A stretch of DNA of 64,000 nt, taken from assembly GCF_003002825.1 (NCBI RefSeq), contig NZ_PVTE01000007.1, forward strand, positions 186,001-250,000, read 5' to 3'. The stretch comes from Spirosoma oryzae (GTDB lineage: Bacteria > Bacteroidota > Bacteroidia > Cytophagales > Spirosomataceae). Position numbers and translations under genes: made by a program. How positions within the stretch are numbered: the first letter of the stretch is position 1; every line of letters starts with the position of its first letter. Below the pieces are notes generated by a model. The model worked only from the letters and a program-made list of their open reading frames with translations, was not told the origin of the DNA and did not search any database. Positions 17,514-25,304 of the stretch are shown in pieces.

Positions 17514-17543
17514 AATTACAAATCAGTTAGGTGAACGATGGGC

Positions 17544-17642
17544 CAAAGCTATTGTAGTCTAATTGACCATAAAAACGAAAAGAATTCATCGTATACATCA
17601 AAATTTCTCATAAAAAGATTATTTATACATGGTCTATTTTTG
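17544..17642. promoter_or_regulatory. Divergent promoter region, rhodanese and LysR genes
   Basis: The 145-bp AT-rich gap holds back-to-back -7 boxes: TAGCTTTG on the minus strand (17544-17551) and TATTTTTG on the plus strand (17635-17642), both TAnnTTTG matches. LysR-type proteins usually bind such divergent regions. I cannot single out a T-N11-A site. Confidence 0.45.
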
Positions 17643-17658
17643 TGCTTTTCTTTAAAAA

Positions 17659-18558
17659 ATGGAAATCAGACATCTCCGTTTAATTAAGGCTATTGTCGAA
17701 GAAGGTAGTATTACCAAAGCTATCGATAAGCTACACCTGACTCAGTCAGCCCTTAGTCACCAACTCAAGGAAGCAGAGTATCAGGTGGGTACGAAGCTAT
17801 TTTTAAGGCAAAATAAGAGATTGGTTCTGACAAAGGCCGGAGAAAAATGGTACGAGACGGCCACTATGGTGCTTGATAAACTGATCGAAACGGAAAAGGA
17901 AGTCAGATCCCTGTTAATCGGTGAAGTTGGAGAAATTAGAATTAGCACTGAATGTTACTCAAGTTATCACTGGTTGCCTTCGGTATTAAAGCAGTTTCAT
18001 CTGCTGTACCCAAATATCGAGTTGAAACTTGTTGTTGAAGCGACCCATTATCCACTAAAGAAATTGCTCGATAATGTATTGGATGTGGCGATTATAAGTG
18101 ATGTACTGGAAGAGGCTACCATACAGTATATTGAGCTTTTTCAGGATGAAGTTGTAATGGTCGTTGCAGAAAATCATCAGTGGGCTACTAAAGCATACGT
18201 ATTGGCTGAAGATTTTGTGAATGAACATTTGTTTATTCACTCATTACCGTTGGAGACCGTAACAGTTCATCAGTTCTTCTTAGCTCCGTCTGGTGTATCG
18301 CCCCAAAAAATAACGCCCCTGCCGCTTACAGAAGCCTCGATCGAGATGGTAAAGGCCGATATGGGGGTAATGGCAATGGCGAAATGGGCGGCATTGCCAT
18401 ACCTCAAAAACGGGGAACTGAAGACAGTAAAGATCGGCAAGAACGGATTGAAGCGGAAACATTACATTGCTTTTCGTGCCCATCAGGCGTATCCGGCTTA
18501 TTTCGAACGCTTTGTCGAATTCTTACAATCCGAAATTAACCTGCAATGGAATACGTAA
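17659..18558 (+). CDS. LysR family transcriptional regulator
   Basis: The 299-residue protein has the N-terminal winged helix-turn-helix typical of LysR proteins: IRHLRLIKAIVEEGSITKAI, LHLTQSALSHQLKEAE, LFLRQNKRLVLTKAG. The effector-binding domain follows from about residue 90 (GEIRISTECYSSYHWLPSVL), resembling MetR-type regulators with HxxxLPxxL-like text, though methionine control is not shown. It is AT-rich compared with most of the window. The acetyltransferase gene overlaps its last 13 bases and is probably cotranscribed. The rhodanese gene diverges from it. Confidence 0.92.
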   Translation: MEIRHLRLIKAIVEEGSITKAIDKLHLTQSALSHQLKEAEYQVGTKLFLRQNKRLVLTKAGEKWYETATMVLDKLIETEKEVRSLLIGEVGEIRISTECYSSYHWLPSVLKQFHLLYPNIELKLVVEATHYPLKKLLDNVLDVAIISDVLEEATIQYIELFQDEVVMVVAENHQWATKAYVLAEDFVNEHLFIHSLPLETVTVHQFFLAPSGVSPQKITPLPLTEASIEMVKADMGVMAMAKWAALPYLKNGELKTVKIGKNGLKRKHYIAFRAHQAYPAYFERFVEFLQSEINLQWNT

Positions 18559-18995
18559 TTAGAAAAATTCGGGAAGGGGAACTTAGTCAATTGATTGAAT
18601 TATGCCGACGACACGCTGAATTTGAGCAAGCGGAGTACACGTCAACGAATAAAGAATCAGCGCTAAGAGCGGCAATTTTTACTAGTGGTCAGAAACTCTT
18701 CTGCTACGTCATTGAAGTCAATTCTTGCTTAGTTGGCTATTTTACGTACACGTTCGATTTCTCAACCTGGGATGCTGAGAAGTTTTTACACGTAGATTGC
18801 GTGTATCTAGACCCACCATTCAGAGGGCTCAGGATCGGTGAACATATTTTCAACGAGTTGAGAATTGTTGCTGACCAAACTAGTTGCGTCAATATTCAGT
18901 GGCAAACGCCTGTTTTCAATGATAGAGCTATCAAATTTTACAAGCGTATTGGTGCAATAGGTAAGGATAAAGTTCGGTTCTTTATTGATTTGTAA
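18546..18995 (+). CDS. GNAT family N-acetyltransferase
   Basis: The 149-residue protein matches the GNAT fold: YVIRKIREGELSQLIELCRRH at the start, CLVGYFTYTFDFSTW, FLHVDCVYLDPPFRGLRIGEHIF (the acetyl-CoA-binding motif A, here RGLRIG), and NDRAIKFYKRIGA. Members transfer acetyl groups from acetyl-CoA to amines; the substrate is unknown. The start overlaps the LysR gene by 13 bases, so translation is probably coupled. It shares the AT-rich composition of that gene, suggesting they arrived together. Confidence 0.85.
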   Translation: MEYVIRKIREGELSQLIELCRRHAEFEQAEYTSTNKESALRAAIFTSGQKLFCYVIEVNSCLVGYFTYTFDFSTWDAEKFLHVDCVYLDPPFRGLRIGEHIFNELRIVADQTSCVNIQWQTPVFNDRAIKFYKRIGAIGKDKVRFFIDL

Positions 18996-19092
18996 AGCGT
19001 GAGCATATGTACCAAATAGTCTCGTTTCCTACATCTCATACGCTTGACTAGCTTACCAACGTTCACCAAAAATAATCCGCTAATCTGTTGAG

Positions 19093-19692
19093 ATGCTGTA
19101 TCCTGCCATTGCAAACGAGTTGATCGAACGAGCCAACCACGATTTGGCCGTTCGGCAGCAACTGTTCGACGCGGGTAAGCTGTCGGGTGGGTATGACCCG
19201 GACATGGAAGCGGTCCACCTGAGCAACGCCCGATGGCTTCAGACGATAATCAGTCAGATTGGCTGGCCAGCGCGGGAGCAGGTAGGGGAGGCCGCTAGTC
19301 AGGCGGCCTGGTTAATCGTTCAGCATGCGATCAGTTTGCCTGACTTCATGAAACAGGCGTTTGCCCTGATGAACGCGCAGAAACAGACGCGCACGATCGA
19401 CCCGGTCAACCTCGCTTTTCTGTCCGACCGGATTGCCATGTACACCGATCGACCTCAGTCGTACGGAACGCAATTTGTCAGCGATGAGCAGGGGCGTCTC
19501 GTACCGTACCAACTCGACGGGTCGCTGGATCAGGTGAATCAACGGCGTCGGCAATTGGGGCTAAACACCGTTGCGGAGCGGATGGCGCAACTGACTGTGG
19601 AACAGAATAAAACGCCGACGGCAGCCGACCGGCGGGCAGAACGGGAAAGCTATGACGCCTGGCGCAAACGAGTCGGCTGGATTACTGCATAG
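19093..19692 (+). CDS. DUF6624 domain protein
   Basis: The 199-residue cytosolic-looking protein matches the DUF6624 family: IANELIERANHDLAVRQQLFDAG, WLQTIISQIGWPAREQVGEAASQAAWLIVQHA, and LAFLSDRIAMYTDRPQSYGTQF. No function is established for the family. The GC-rich codon use is like the core genes here, in contrast with the AT-rich LysR-GNAT pair upstream. It is followed by a perfect hairpin, then a GNAT gene. Confidence 0.75.
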   Translation: MLYPAIANELIERANHDLAVRQQLFDAGKLSGGYDPDMEAVHLSNARWLQTIISQIGWPAREQVGEAASQAAWLIVQHAISLPDFMKQAFALMNAQKQTRTIDPVNLAFLSDRIAMYTDRPQSYGTQFVSDEQGRLVPYQLDGSLDQVNQRRRQLGLNTVAERMAQLTVEQNKTPTAADRRAERESYDAWRKRVGWITA

Positions 19693-19732
19693 TTGTTAAG
19701 TTAACAGTATGAAAACTAATTACTTGACTAAC

Positions 19733-19765
19733 AGACCTAAACGGTTTTCAAAACCGTTTAGGTCT
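19733..19765. repeat. Perfect hairpin, AGACCTAAA-GGTTT family (copy 1)
   Basis: The 15-bp arms AGACCTAAACGGTTT and AAACCGTTTAGGTCT flank a TCA loop. The same element with one compensated base pair occurs at 39309-39341. It lies between a DUF6624 gene and a GNAT gene on the same strand. Confidence 0.85.
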
Positions 19766-19776
19766 ACACGCGAACG

Positions 19777-20304
19777 ATGAATCCACAAGTAGCATTTACC
19801 CTCAGACCCTGGGCGATGAGTGATCTAAATAGCCTGGTCAAGTACGCCAACAACTGGCAGGTTGCTAGGAATATGACCGACAAGTTTCCGCATCCGTACA
19901 CGGAAGCCGACGGGCAGTCCTTTATCGCGTTTGCGACGGCTGACAGTCCGATTCATCTGTTTGCCATCGACGTTGAGGGGGAAGCCGTTGGTGGTATTGG
20001 GATTCATCCGCAAACCGACATTCACCGGAAAAATGCCGAACTCGGCTATTGGCTGGCTGAGCCTTTCTGGGGACAAGGAATCGTCCGTGCCGCGATAAAA
20101 CGAGTTGTTGACTTTGCCTTCAAGACGTACGACATCGATCGCGTTTTCGCCCGCCCGTTTGGTACTAACGCAGCGTCACAGAAAGTACTGGAAACGAATG
20201 GCTTTGTACTGGAAGCCCGTTTTGACCGAACGCTTTACAAAAACGGAGAATACGTCGATGAACTGATCTACGCGGTGAGACGGCAGGACTGGATAAGTGG
20301 GTAA
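19777..20304 (+). CDS. GNAT family N-acetyltransferase, RimJ/RimL type
   Basis: The 175-residue protein starts MNPQVAFTLRPWAMSDLNSL. It shows the RimJ/RimL-type motifs AVGGIGIHPQ, NAELGYWLAEPFWGQGIVRAA (acetyl-CoA loop) and RVFARPFGTNAASQKVLETNGF. Relatives acetylate ribosomal proteins or small amines; the substrate is not known here. It begins 12 bases after a hairpin element. It could be the first gene of a unit with the following small membrane protein. Confidence 0.88.
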   Translation: MNPQVAFTLRPWAMSDLNSLVKYANNWQVARNMTDKFPHPYTEADGQSFIAFATADSPIHLFAIDVEGEAVGGIGIHPQTDIHRKNAELGYWLAEPFWGQGIVRAAIKRVVDFAFKTYDIDRVFARPFGTNAASQKVLETNGFVLEARFDRTLYKNGEYVDELIYAVRRQDWISG

Positions 20305-20319
20305 AGAACAGTTGAAGCA

Positions 20320-20670
20320 GTGGACAAATGCATTGATATACTGTGCGATAGCTTCTATATGATTTTCATATCGATCTGCGGAATCTTCGTCGCATTTTGG
20401 TCAGCGGTGTTTTCGATTGGATCTGCCCAAACAACGCAAAGGCTACTCGCTGAAGAAGGTATAGTTCTTCTAGTCATGAAGCGATTCGCTGCGTTCACGT
20501 TGCTGGGAGTTGCTCTATCATCAATCATAGCGCTTGGTAGTGTCCTAATTGTTGCACTCAGTAAACAGAAAGATTTTTCAGAGCCACTGCACGTATTGAT
20601 AGTTTCAACTGTCTTTCAGACCGTATGCGCTTTAGTAGGCAGTATGTTGTTTGCCTACGGACTATCGTAA
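20320..20670 (+). CDS. Hypothetical small membrane protein
   Basis: The frame gives 116 residues from a GTG at 20320; an ATG at 20359 (MIFISICGIF) would give 103. Three hydrophobic segments are visible (FYMIFISICGIFVAFWSAVF, FTLLGVALSSIIALGSVLIV, VFQTVCALVGSMLFAYGLS). I know no family for it. It lies 15 bases after a GNAT gene, and its last bases overlap the possible gene remnant on the other strand. Confidence 0.5.
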   Translation: MDKCIDILCDSFYMIFISICGIFVAFWSAVFSIGSAQTTQRLLAEEGIVLLVMKRFAAFTLLGVALSSIIALGSVLIVALSKQKDFSEPLHVLIVSTVFQTVCALVGSMLFAYGLS

Positions 20671-20811
20671 GTAATAATCCTGTTCCCGGAAGGACACGGT
20701 AAACACCGTGATGGCCTTCTCATGCAGTCGAGCCCCTTCGACACGCACATAGAGTCCGGCAATACATCCATTGTCGGAAATTTTTTTTGCCAGATATGTA
20801 AAGTTTGCTTG
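20662..20811 (-). pseudogene. Possible 3' remnant of a gene on the minus strand
   Basis: On the minus strand a frame of 49 codons ends at a TAG (20662-20664). It has a natural-looking protein text (CIAGLYVRVEGARLHEKAIT then VFTVSFREQDYYLR) and ordinary codon use, but no ATG, GTG or TTG near its upstream end, where it meets stops. The poly-T run at 20781-20788 could mark a frameshift. A decayed gene or the end of a displaced one is the likely explanation; chance is possible. Confidence 0.3.
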
Positions 20812-20862
20812 CTATTATGTAAAACTAAATTTACACTTGTGCTGTCAAATAAACTTTACATA
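20795..20862. promoter_or_regulatory. TATGTAAA/TTTACATA operator cluster upstream of the membrane protein-XRE pair
   Basis: Four half-sites are visible: TATGTAAAGTTT (20795-20806), TATGTAAAA (20816-20824), TTTACA (20830-20835) and AAACTTTACATA (20851-20862). The outer pair is a perfect 12-nt inverted repeat; the inner pair forms a second dyad. It ends two bases before the next start codon, so binding would block transcription or translation of the operon. The XRE protein encoded downstream is the obvious candidate binder (inference). Confidence 0.5.
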
Positions 20863-20864
20863 GC

Positions 20865-21317
20865 ATGCAGGCAAAATGGTTGTTTCCACATCGGTACCGG
20901 CTGATTGGCTGGGTTCTTTTCGTGCCGTCTCTACTCCTAGGTATCGCCAATCGGTACGGTGGGTTTATGGTTAAGTGGCTTACGGTGAAAGGTACATTTT
21001 TTCAAGGCTGTTGGGATGGAAGTTGTATGAACAACCTGACCGACGAACTGGCCGGACTGGGTATGATTGCCGGACTTTTGCTAATCGCATTCTCCAAAGA
21101 ACAGGTTGAGGATGAAATGATTAGTCGATTACGGCTGGAAGCGTTGCAGTGGAGTATCTACGCCAATTATGTAGTTTTGGCAATCGCTATGCTGGCTGTC
21201 TATGACACTGCGTTCATCGATGTCATGGTTTACAACATGTTCACGGTACTGCTGGTGTTTATCGGGCGTTTTCGCTGGCTCCTGCACCGGCATACGAACA
21301 CCCTGCTGACCTTATGA
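20865..21317 (+). CDS. Membrane protein of a membrane protein-XRE regulator pair
   Basis: The 150-residue protein has four hydrophobic segments: LIGWVLFVPSLLLGIA, ELAGLGMIAGLLLIAF, IYANYVVLAIAMLAVY and VMVYNMFTVLLVFIG. A short extracytoplasmic loop holds FFQGCWDGSCMNN with two cysteines. The protein resembles those paired with short XRE regulators in many Bacteroidota, often of unknown function. Its stop overlaps the regulator's start by four bases (ATGA). The ATG lies directly after an operator-like cluster. Confidence 0.65.
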   Translation: MQAKWLFPHRYRLIGWVLFVPSLLLGIANRYGGFMVKWLTVKGTFFQGCWDGSCMNNLTDELAGLGMIAGLLLIAFSKEQVEDEMISRLRLEALQWSIYANYVVLAIAMLAVYDTAFIDVMVYNMFTVLLVFIGRFRWLLHRHTNTLLTL

Positions 21318-21514
21318 AAAACCGGCTGAAAGTGTGCCGGGCGGAACAGAACCTGTCGCAGGCAGAGCTGGCCGACCGGATCGGGGTGAGTCGGCAGACG
21401 ATCAATTCGATCGAAGCAAACCGCTATGTGCCGTCGACGGTGCTGTCGCTGAAAATAGCCCGGGTGTTCGACCAGCCCGTCGAGGCTATTTTTCAACTTG
21501 ACGAGACGGACTAA
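21314..21514 (+). CDS. Short XRE family HTH regulator
   Basis: The 66-residue protein is almost only a helix-turn-helix: LKVCRAEQNLSQAELADRIG, VSRQTINSIEANRYVPS, LSLKIARVFDQPVEAIFQL. This is the YozG/Cro-like short type that forms dimers on palindromic sites and usually controls its own operon. It overlaps the preceding membrane protein gene (ATGA). A terminator follows. Confidence 0.93.
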   Translation: MKNRLKVCRAEQNLSQAELADRIGVSRQTINSIEANRYVPSTVLSLKIARVFDQPVEAIFQLDETD

Positions 21515-21522
21515 CCCGATCG

Positions 21523-21555
21523 AAAGCGTTCAGCGGTGGCTGGACGCTTTTTTTA
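21523..21555 (+). terminator. Rho-independent terminator after the XRE gene
   Basis: AAAGCGTTCAGC, a GGTG loop and GCTGGACGCTTT form a 12-position stem with one G-U pair, followed by a T run. Confidence 0.8.
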
Positions 21556-21628
21556 TGTCGTTCGGCTAAATCAGGCGTCGGCCTTATCTTTACCAACAGT
21601 CACGAATCTTCTTTAACGCATCAACTCC

Positions 21629-23560
21629 ATGAAAAAATGGCTGCTTAGCCTGTCGGTATGCGTCGCGGTGCTGCCCGCCCTCGCGCAGACCCCACCCGCC
21701 CGACCCACCAACACCTTCGTCCGCGACAATTTCCAGAAAATGGAATACGACATTCCCATGCGCGACGGCACGAAGCTGCACACCAACGTATACATCCCCA
21801 AAGACGCGTCGGCGACCAACAAGTACCCGTTTCTGATGCAGCGGACCTGCTACAGTGTGGCACCGTACGGCCCTGATACCTATCCCAATGGCCTGGGTCC
21901 GTCGGGAACGCTGATGCGCGACAAATACATCTTCGTGTATCAGGACGTGCGGGGGCGCTGGGCGTCGGAAGGTACCTGGACCAACATGACACCGACCGTC
22001 ACCGATCAGCCGTCGGCGGCCGAGTTGAAGAAACGCGGCAAAGCCCCCGCCCGACAGTCGGCACTGGCGGTCGACGAAAGCTCGGATACGTACGACACCA
22101 TCGACTGGCTGCTCAAAAATGTGAAGAACAACAACGGCCGGGTGGGGCAGTGGGGTATCAGCTACCCCGGCTTTTACACCATCGCCGGAGCCGTCGGGGC
22201 GCATCCCGCCTTGAAAGCATCGTCGCCACAGGCTCCCGTCTCGGATTTTTTCTTCGATGACTTCCACCACAACGGCGCATTCATTCAGGCGTATCTGTTC
22301 ACGTTCCCGGTGTTCGGCGTTCAGCACCCCGCGCCAACGACAAAGGCATGGTACGAAAATGATATGATCAACACGGGCTCGAAAGACGGGTTCCAGTGGC
22401 AGTATGATCTCGGTCCGTTGAAAAATGCCGACAAGTACTACAAAGACAATTTCTTCTGGCAGGAGACGGTCAACCACCCCAACTACGACGAGTTCTGGCA
22501 GAAGCGCAGCATCATCCCGCACCTGAAAAACATCAAGCATGCCGTCATGACGGTAGGCGGCTGGTTCGATGCGGAGGATCTGTACGGTCCGCTGACGATT
22601 TACAAGACGGTTGAGAAGAACAATCCCGGCACGTACAACACGCTTGTCATGGGGCCGTTCGGGCACGGTCGGTGGTCGCGCGAGACGGGCCATACGATGC
22701 ACAGCAACGTGTATTTCGGCGACAGCATCGCGACCTTCTATCAGCGGAATATCGAAGCGAAATTTTTCGACCATTTTCTGAAAGGCCCCGGCGACGGCAA
22801 AACGGGACTGCCCGAAGCGTATCTGTTCAACACGGGTCGTAACGAGTGGAAAACCTTCGACAAGTGGCCTGCCCCCAACGCCCAGCCCATGCAGCTCGCC
22901 CTGCGTAATGGTGGTAAGCTCGACATGGGTGGTAAAGGCAACGCCAGCGCCTTCTCCGAGTTCGTCAGTGATCCGGCCAAACCCGTACCGTACACGGAAG
23001 ACAATACCACGACGCTTGGCTTCACCCCGTTCAATTATATGTCGGAAGATCAGCGTTTCGCCAGCCGTCGCCCCGACGTGCTGACGTTCCAGACCGACGT
23101 GCTGACCGACGACGTAACCCTGGCGGGTGAGCTCATGGCGAAACTCAACGTCAGTACCACCGGTACCGATGCCGACTGGGTCGTAAAGCTGATCGACGTG
23201 TACCCGCCCGACGAGCCGAATCATCCGTATATGCCGAATAAGAACATTACGCTCGGCAACTACCAGCAGATGGTCCGGTCGGAGGTGATGCGCGGCCGGT
23301 TCCGCAACTCATTCGAAAAGCCCGAACCCTTCGTGGCCAATCAGGCAACGCCGGTGAACGTTCGCTTGCAGGATGTGCTGCATACATTCAAGAAGGGCCA
23401 CCGGATTATGGTACAGGTGCAGAGTACCTGGTTCCCGCTGATCGACCGGAACCCGCAGAAATACGTCGACAATATTTACAAGGCCGACGCGGCTGACTTC
23501 CAGAAAGCGACGCACCGCGTCTACGACGACTCGGTTATTGAGGTATCGGTGCTGAAGTAA
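21629..23560 (+). CDS. Secreted CocE/NonD-type hydrolase (S15-like alpha/beta hydrolase)
   Basis: The 643-residue protein has a signal peptide (MKKWLLSLSVCVAVLPALAQ). The alpha/beta hydrolase domain begins with PMRDGTKLHTNVYIPKDA and YQDVRGRWASEG. The nucleophile elbow is GQWGISYPGFY with Ser178. The C-terminal jelly-roll domain follows from about residue 420 (VTLAGELMAKLNVSTTGTDADW). The family (X-Pro dipeptidyl peptidase S15, cocaine esterase, alpha-amino-acid ester hydrolase) cleaves esters or amides. The order and size fit the alpha-amino-acid ester hydrolase branch best; substrate unknown. It has terminators on both sides and stands alone. Confidence 0.9.
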   Translation: MKKWLLSLSVCVAVLPALAQTPPARPTNTFVRDNFQKMEYDIPMRDGTKLHTNVYIPKDASATNKYPFLMQRTCYSVAPYGPDTYPNGLGPSGTLMRDKYIFVYQDVRGRWASEGTWTNMTPTVTDQPSAAELKKRGKAPARQSALAVDESSDTYDTIDWLLKNVKNNNGRVGQWGISYPGFYTIAGAVGAHPALKASSPQAPVSDFFFDDFHHNGAFIQAYLFTFPVFGVQHPAPTTKAWYENDMINTGSKDGFQWQYDLGPLKNADKYYKDNFFWQETVNHPNYDEFWQKRSIIPHLKNIKHAVMTVGGWFDAEDLYGPLTIYKTVEKNNPGTYNTLVMGPFGHGRWSRETGHTMHSNVYFGDSIATFYQRNIEAKFFDHFLKGPGDGKTGLPEAYLFNTGRNEWKTFDKWPAPNAQPMQLALRNGGKLDMGGKGNASAFSEFVSDPAKPVPYTEDNTTTLGFTPFNYMSEDQRFASRRPDVLTFQTDVLTDDVTLAGELMAKLNVSTTGTDADWVVKLIDVYPPDEPNHPYMPNKNITLGNYQQMVRSEVMRGRFRNSFEKPEPFVANQATPVNVRLQDVLHTFKKGHRIMVQVQSTWFPLIDRNPQKYVDNIYKADAADFQKATHRVYDDSVIEVSVLK

Positions 23561-23592
23561 CCGTACCTGTTATTTAGACGAGTAGATAAATC

Positions 23593-23629
23593 GAAGCCGG
23601 AACCTGTTCGCAAACGGGTTCCGGCTTTT
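23593..23629 (+). terminator. Rho-independent terminator after the CocE-like gene
   Basis: GAAGCCGGAACC and GGTTCCGGCTTTT form a strong stem ending in T residues. The rest of the 324-bp gap up to 23884 shows no convincing gene or promoter. Confidence 0.8.
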
Positions 23630-23884
23630 CCGTTAAGTGTAACCAAAACGAAAAAAAGTAGTCAAAAGAACAGCTAGGGATTGGTCGGATACGCATCAAA
23701 AGATTGGCTGCCGGTTGTACAATAAGGTTGGCCAATTGAGACGGACTCCGTACATTTCTTGGTGATTACCCTCCGTTTGGGGCCGTTCATAGAAAATAGG
23801 CTGCGGTAACAGCAGTACTGTCCACCTTTGTAACACCCCCGACGGATACTACTAGCCCATAAAAAAAGTACCAATACCAACACT

Positions 23885-25093
23885 ATGTTGATTCTCAGTT
23901 TCGTCTACGCTGCCCTCCTGCTGTATCTGGGGCTAAGCGTACTGTACCTGACCGTGTTTGCCGTCGCCGGTCGCTTCGGTGGTACCGACGACGTAGACCC
24001 ACAGGCCATACCGACGGTCTACCGAAAAATTGGGGTGCTTATCCCGGCCTATAAGGAAGATGCGGTCATCATCGAGTCGGTGCAGGCGAACCTGCGGCAG
24101 CAGTACCCCGCCGACCGCTTCGAACTGATCGTAATCGCCGATTCGATTCAGCCGGCCGTGCTGACACAACTGGCGCAGTTGCCCATCCGAATCATCCCTG
24201 TCTCGTTCGAAACCTCGACCGTTTCAAAGGCCATCAATGCGGCATTGGCACAGATACCAGCCGGGCAGTACGACGTGCTGATGGTGGCCGATGCCGATAA
24301 CCACATGGCTCCTGACTTCCTGAGCCGTATCAACCTGGCATTCGAGCAGGGCTGGCAGGCGGTGCAGGGGCACCGGGTAGCGAAAAATACCAACACCAGC
24401 GTGGCGGTGCTGGATGCGATCAGCGAAGAAATCAGCAACCACCTGTTCCGGCAGGGAAGTCGGGCGCTGGGGCTGGCTTCGTCGATCATCGGGTCGGGGA
24501 TGGCGTTTGAACCCGAACTGATGCGGGCCGGTATGGCGAAGCTGCACACGATGGGCGGCTACGACAAAGAGCTGGAGATGAATATCGTGATGGCGGGCCG
24601 CTCGATCGGCTACCTCGCCGACGCGTATATCTACGATGAAAAAGTAGCGAGTAAGGCCGTATTCGAAAATCAGCGTACCCGCTGGATTGCGGCACAGTGG
24701 CAGTTTCTGACGAACTATTTCCGGCCCGGTCTGCGCGAACTGGCTGCGGGGCGTATGATGAGTGGGTTCAAACTGATTCAGGCTATGGTATTGCCACGGG
24801 TGATGCTGCTGGGCGTGCTGACCCTGCTATCGGCACTAAGTTTGCTGGCCACCCGGCCTTTCTTCCAACTGACGGCTCCCGTATTACTGCTTGTTTTCGG
24901 GTTCAGCCTGGTGATTTCGGTCCCGAATTACCTCTGGAAACGACTAACGGTTCGGGAATTGCTACTGCTTCCGATGCTGATGCTTCGCTTTGCGCGTGCT
25001 GCGTTGAACATGCGCAAGGCGTTCCGTCGGTTCATGCATACACCGCATACCGGAACCCCTGACGTTCAGTTGCAATCAAATAAATCCGTTTAG
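23885..25093 (+). CDS. Membrane glycosyltransferase family 2, first gene of the exopolysaccharide/megasynthase run
   Basis: The 402-residue protein has one N-terminal transmembrane helix, a GT2 catalytic domain (IGVLIPAYKEDAVIIESV, VADADNHM with Asp136 and Asp138 as the DxD pair, and QRTRW at 263-267), and about two C-terminal helices (LLLFVFGFSL region). DxD and QxxRW are the marks of processive or lipid-facing GT2 enzymes such as BcsA, although this one is shorter. It would add sugars to a growing glycan at the inner membrane. A 211-bp gap separates it from the TolC-like gene on the same strand. Confidence 0.87.
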   Translation: MLILSFVYAALLLYLGLSVLYLTVFAVAGRFGGTDDVDPQAIPTVYRKIGVLIPAYKEDAVIIESVQANLRQQYPADRFELIVIADSIQPAVLTQLAQLPIRIIPVSFETSTVSKAINAALAQIPAGQYDVLMVADADNHMAPDFLSRINLAFEQGWQAVQGHRVAKNTNTSVAVLDAISEEISNHLFRQGSRALGLASSIIGSGMAFEPELMRAGMAKLHTMGGYDKELEMNIVMAGRSIGYLADAYIYDEKVASKAVFENQRTRWIAAQWQFLTNYFRPGLRELAAGRMMSGFKLIQAMVLPRVMLLGVLTLLSALSLLATRPFFQLTAPVLLLVFGFSLVISVPNYLWKRLTVRELLLLPMLMLRFARAALNMRKAFRRFMHTPHTGTPDVQLQSNKSV

Positions 25094-25304
25094 TCAACAG
25101 CGCAGTGACAGCTGTCCGGAAAAGCAGTCTGAACAACTAGAGTAGTAGCGTAGTGCTCGGCCGGAACAGCCGGGCATCGTCAGTAACAGCCTGGCGACAA
25201 CGCTTCATGATAACTGGTTCAGGGTTTGACGGTCTGGGTGTACTGCGTTGTCAATACCTAAACGTCTAGCGTCGAGTGCTGCATCCCGCGCTCTTACAAC
25301 AAGT

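Noticed and set aside
20722..20904. Small plus-strand frame of 60 codons before the membrane protein-XRE pair
   Set aside because: It crosses the operator cluster and the start of the better-supported gene, and has no family.
21590..23224. Open frame of 544 codons on the minus strand opposite the CocE-like gene
   Set aside because: It mirrors the codon pattern of the plus-strand gene, its residues are rich in Arg, Val and Gly without a family, and the plus-strand protein has clear catalytic motifs.
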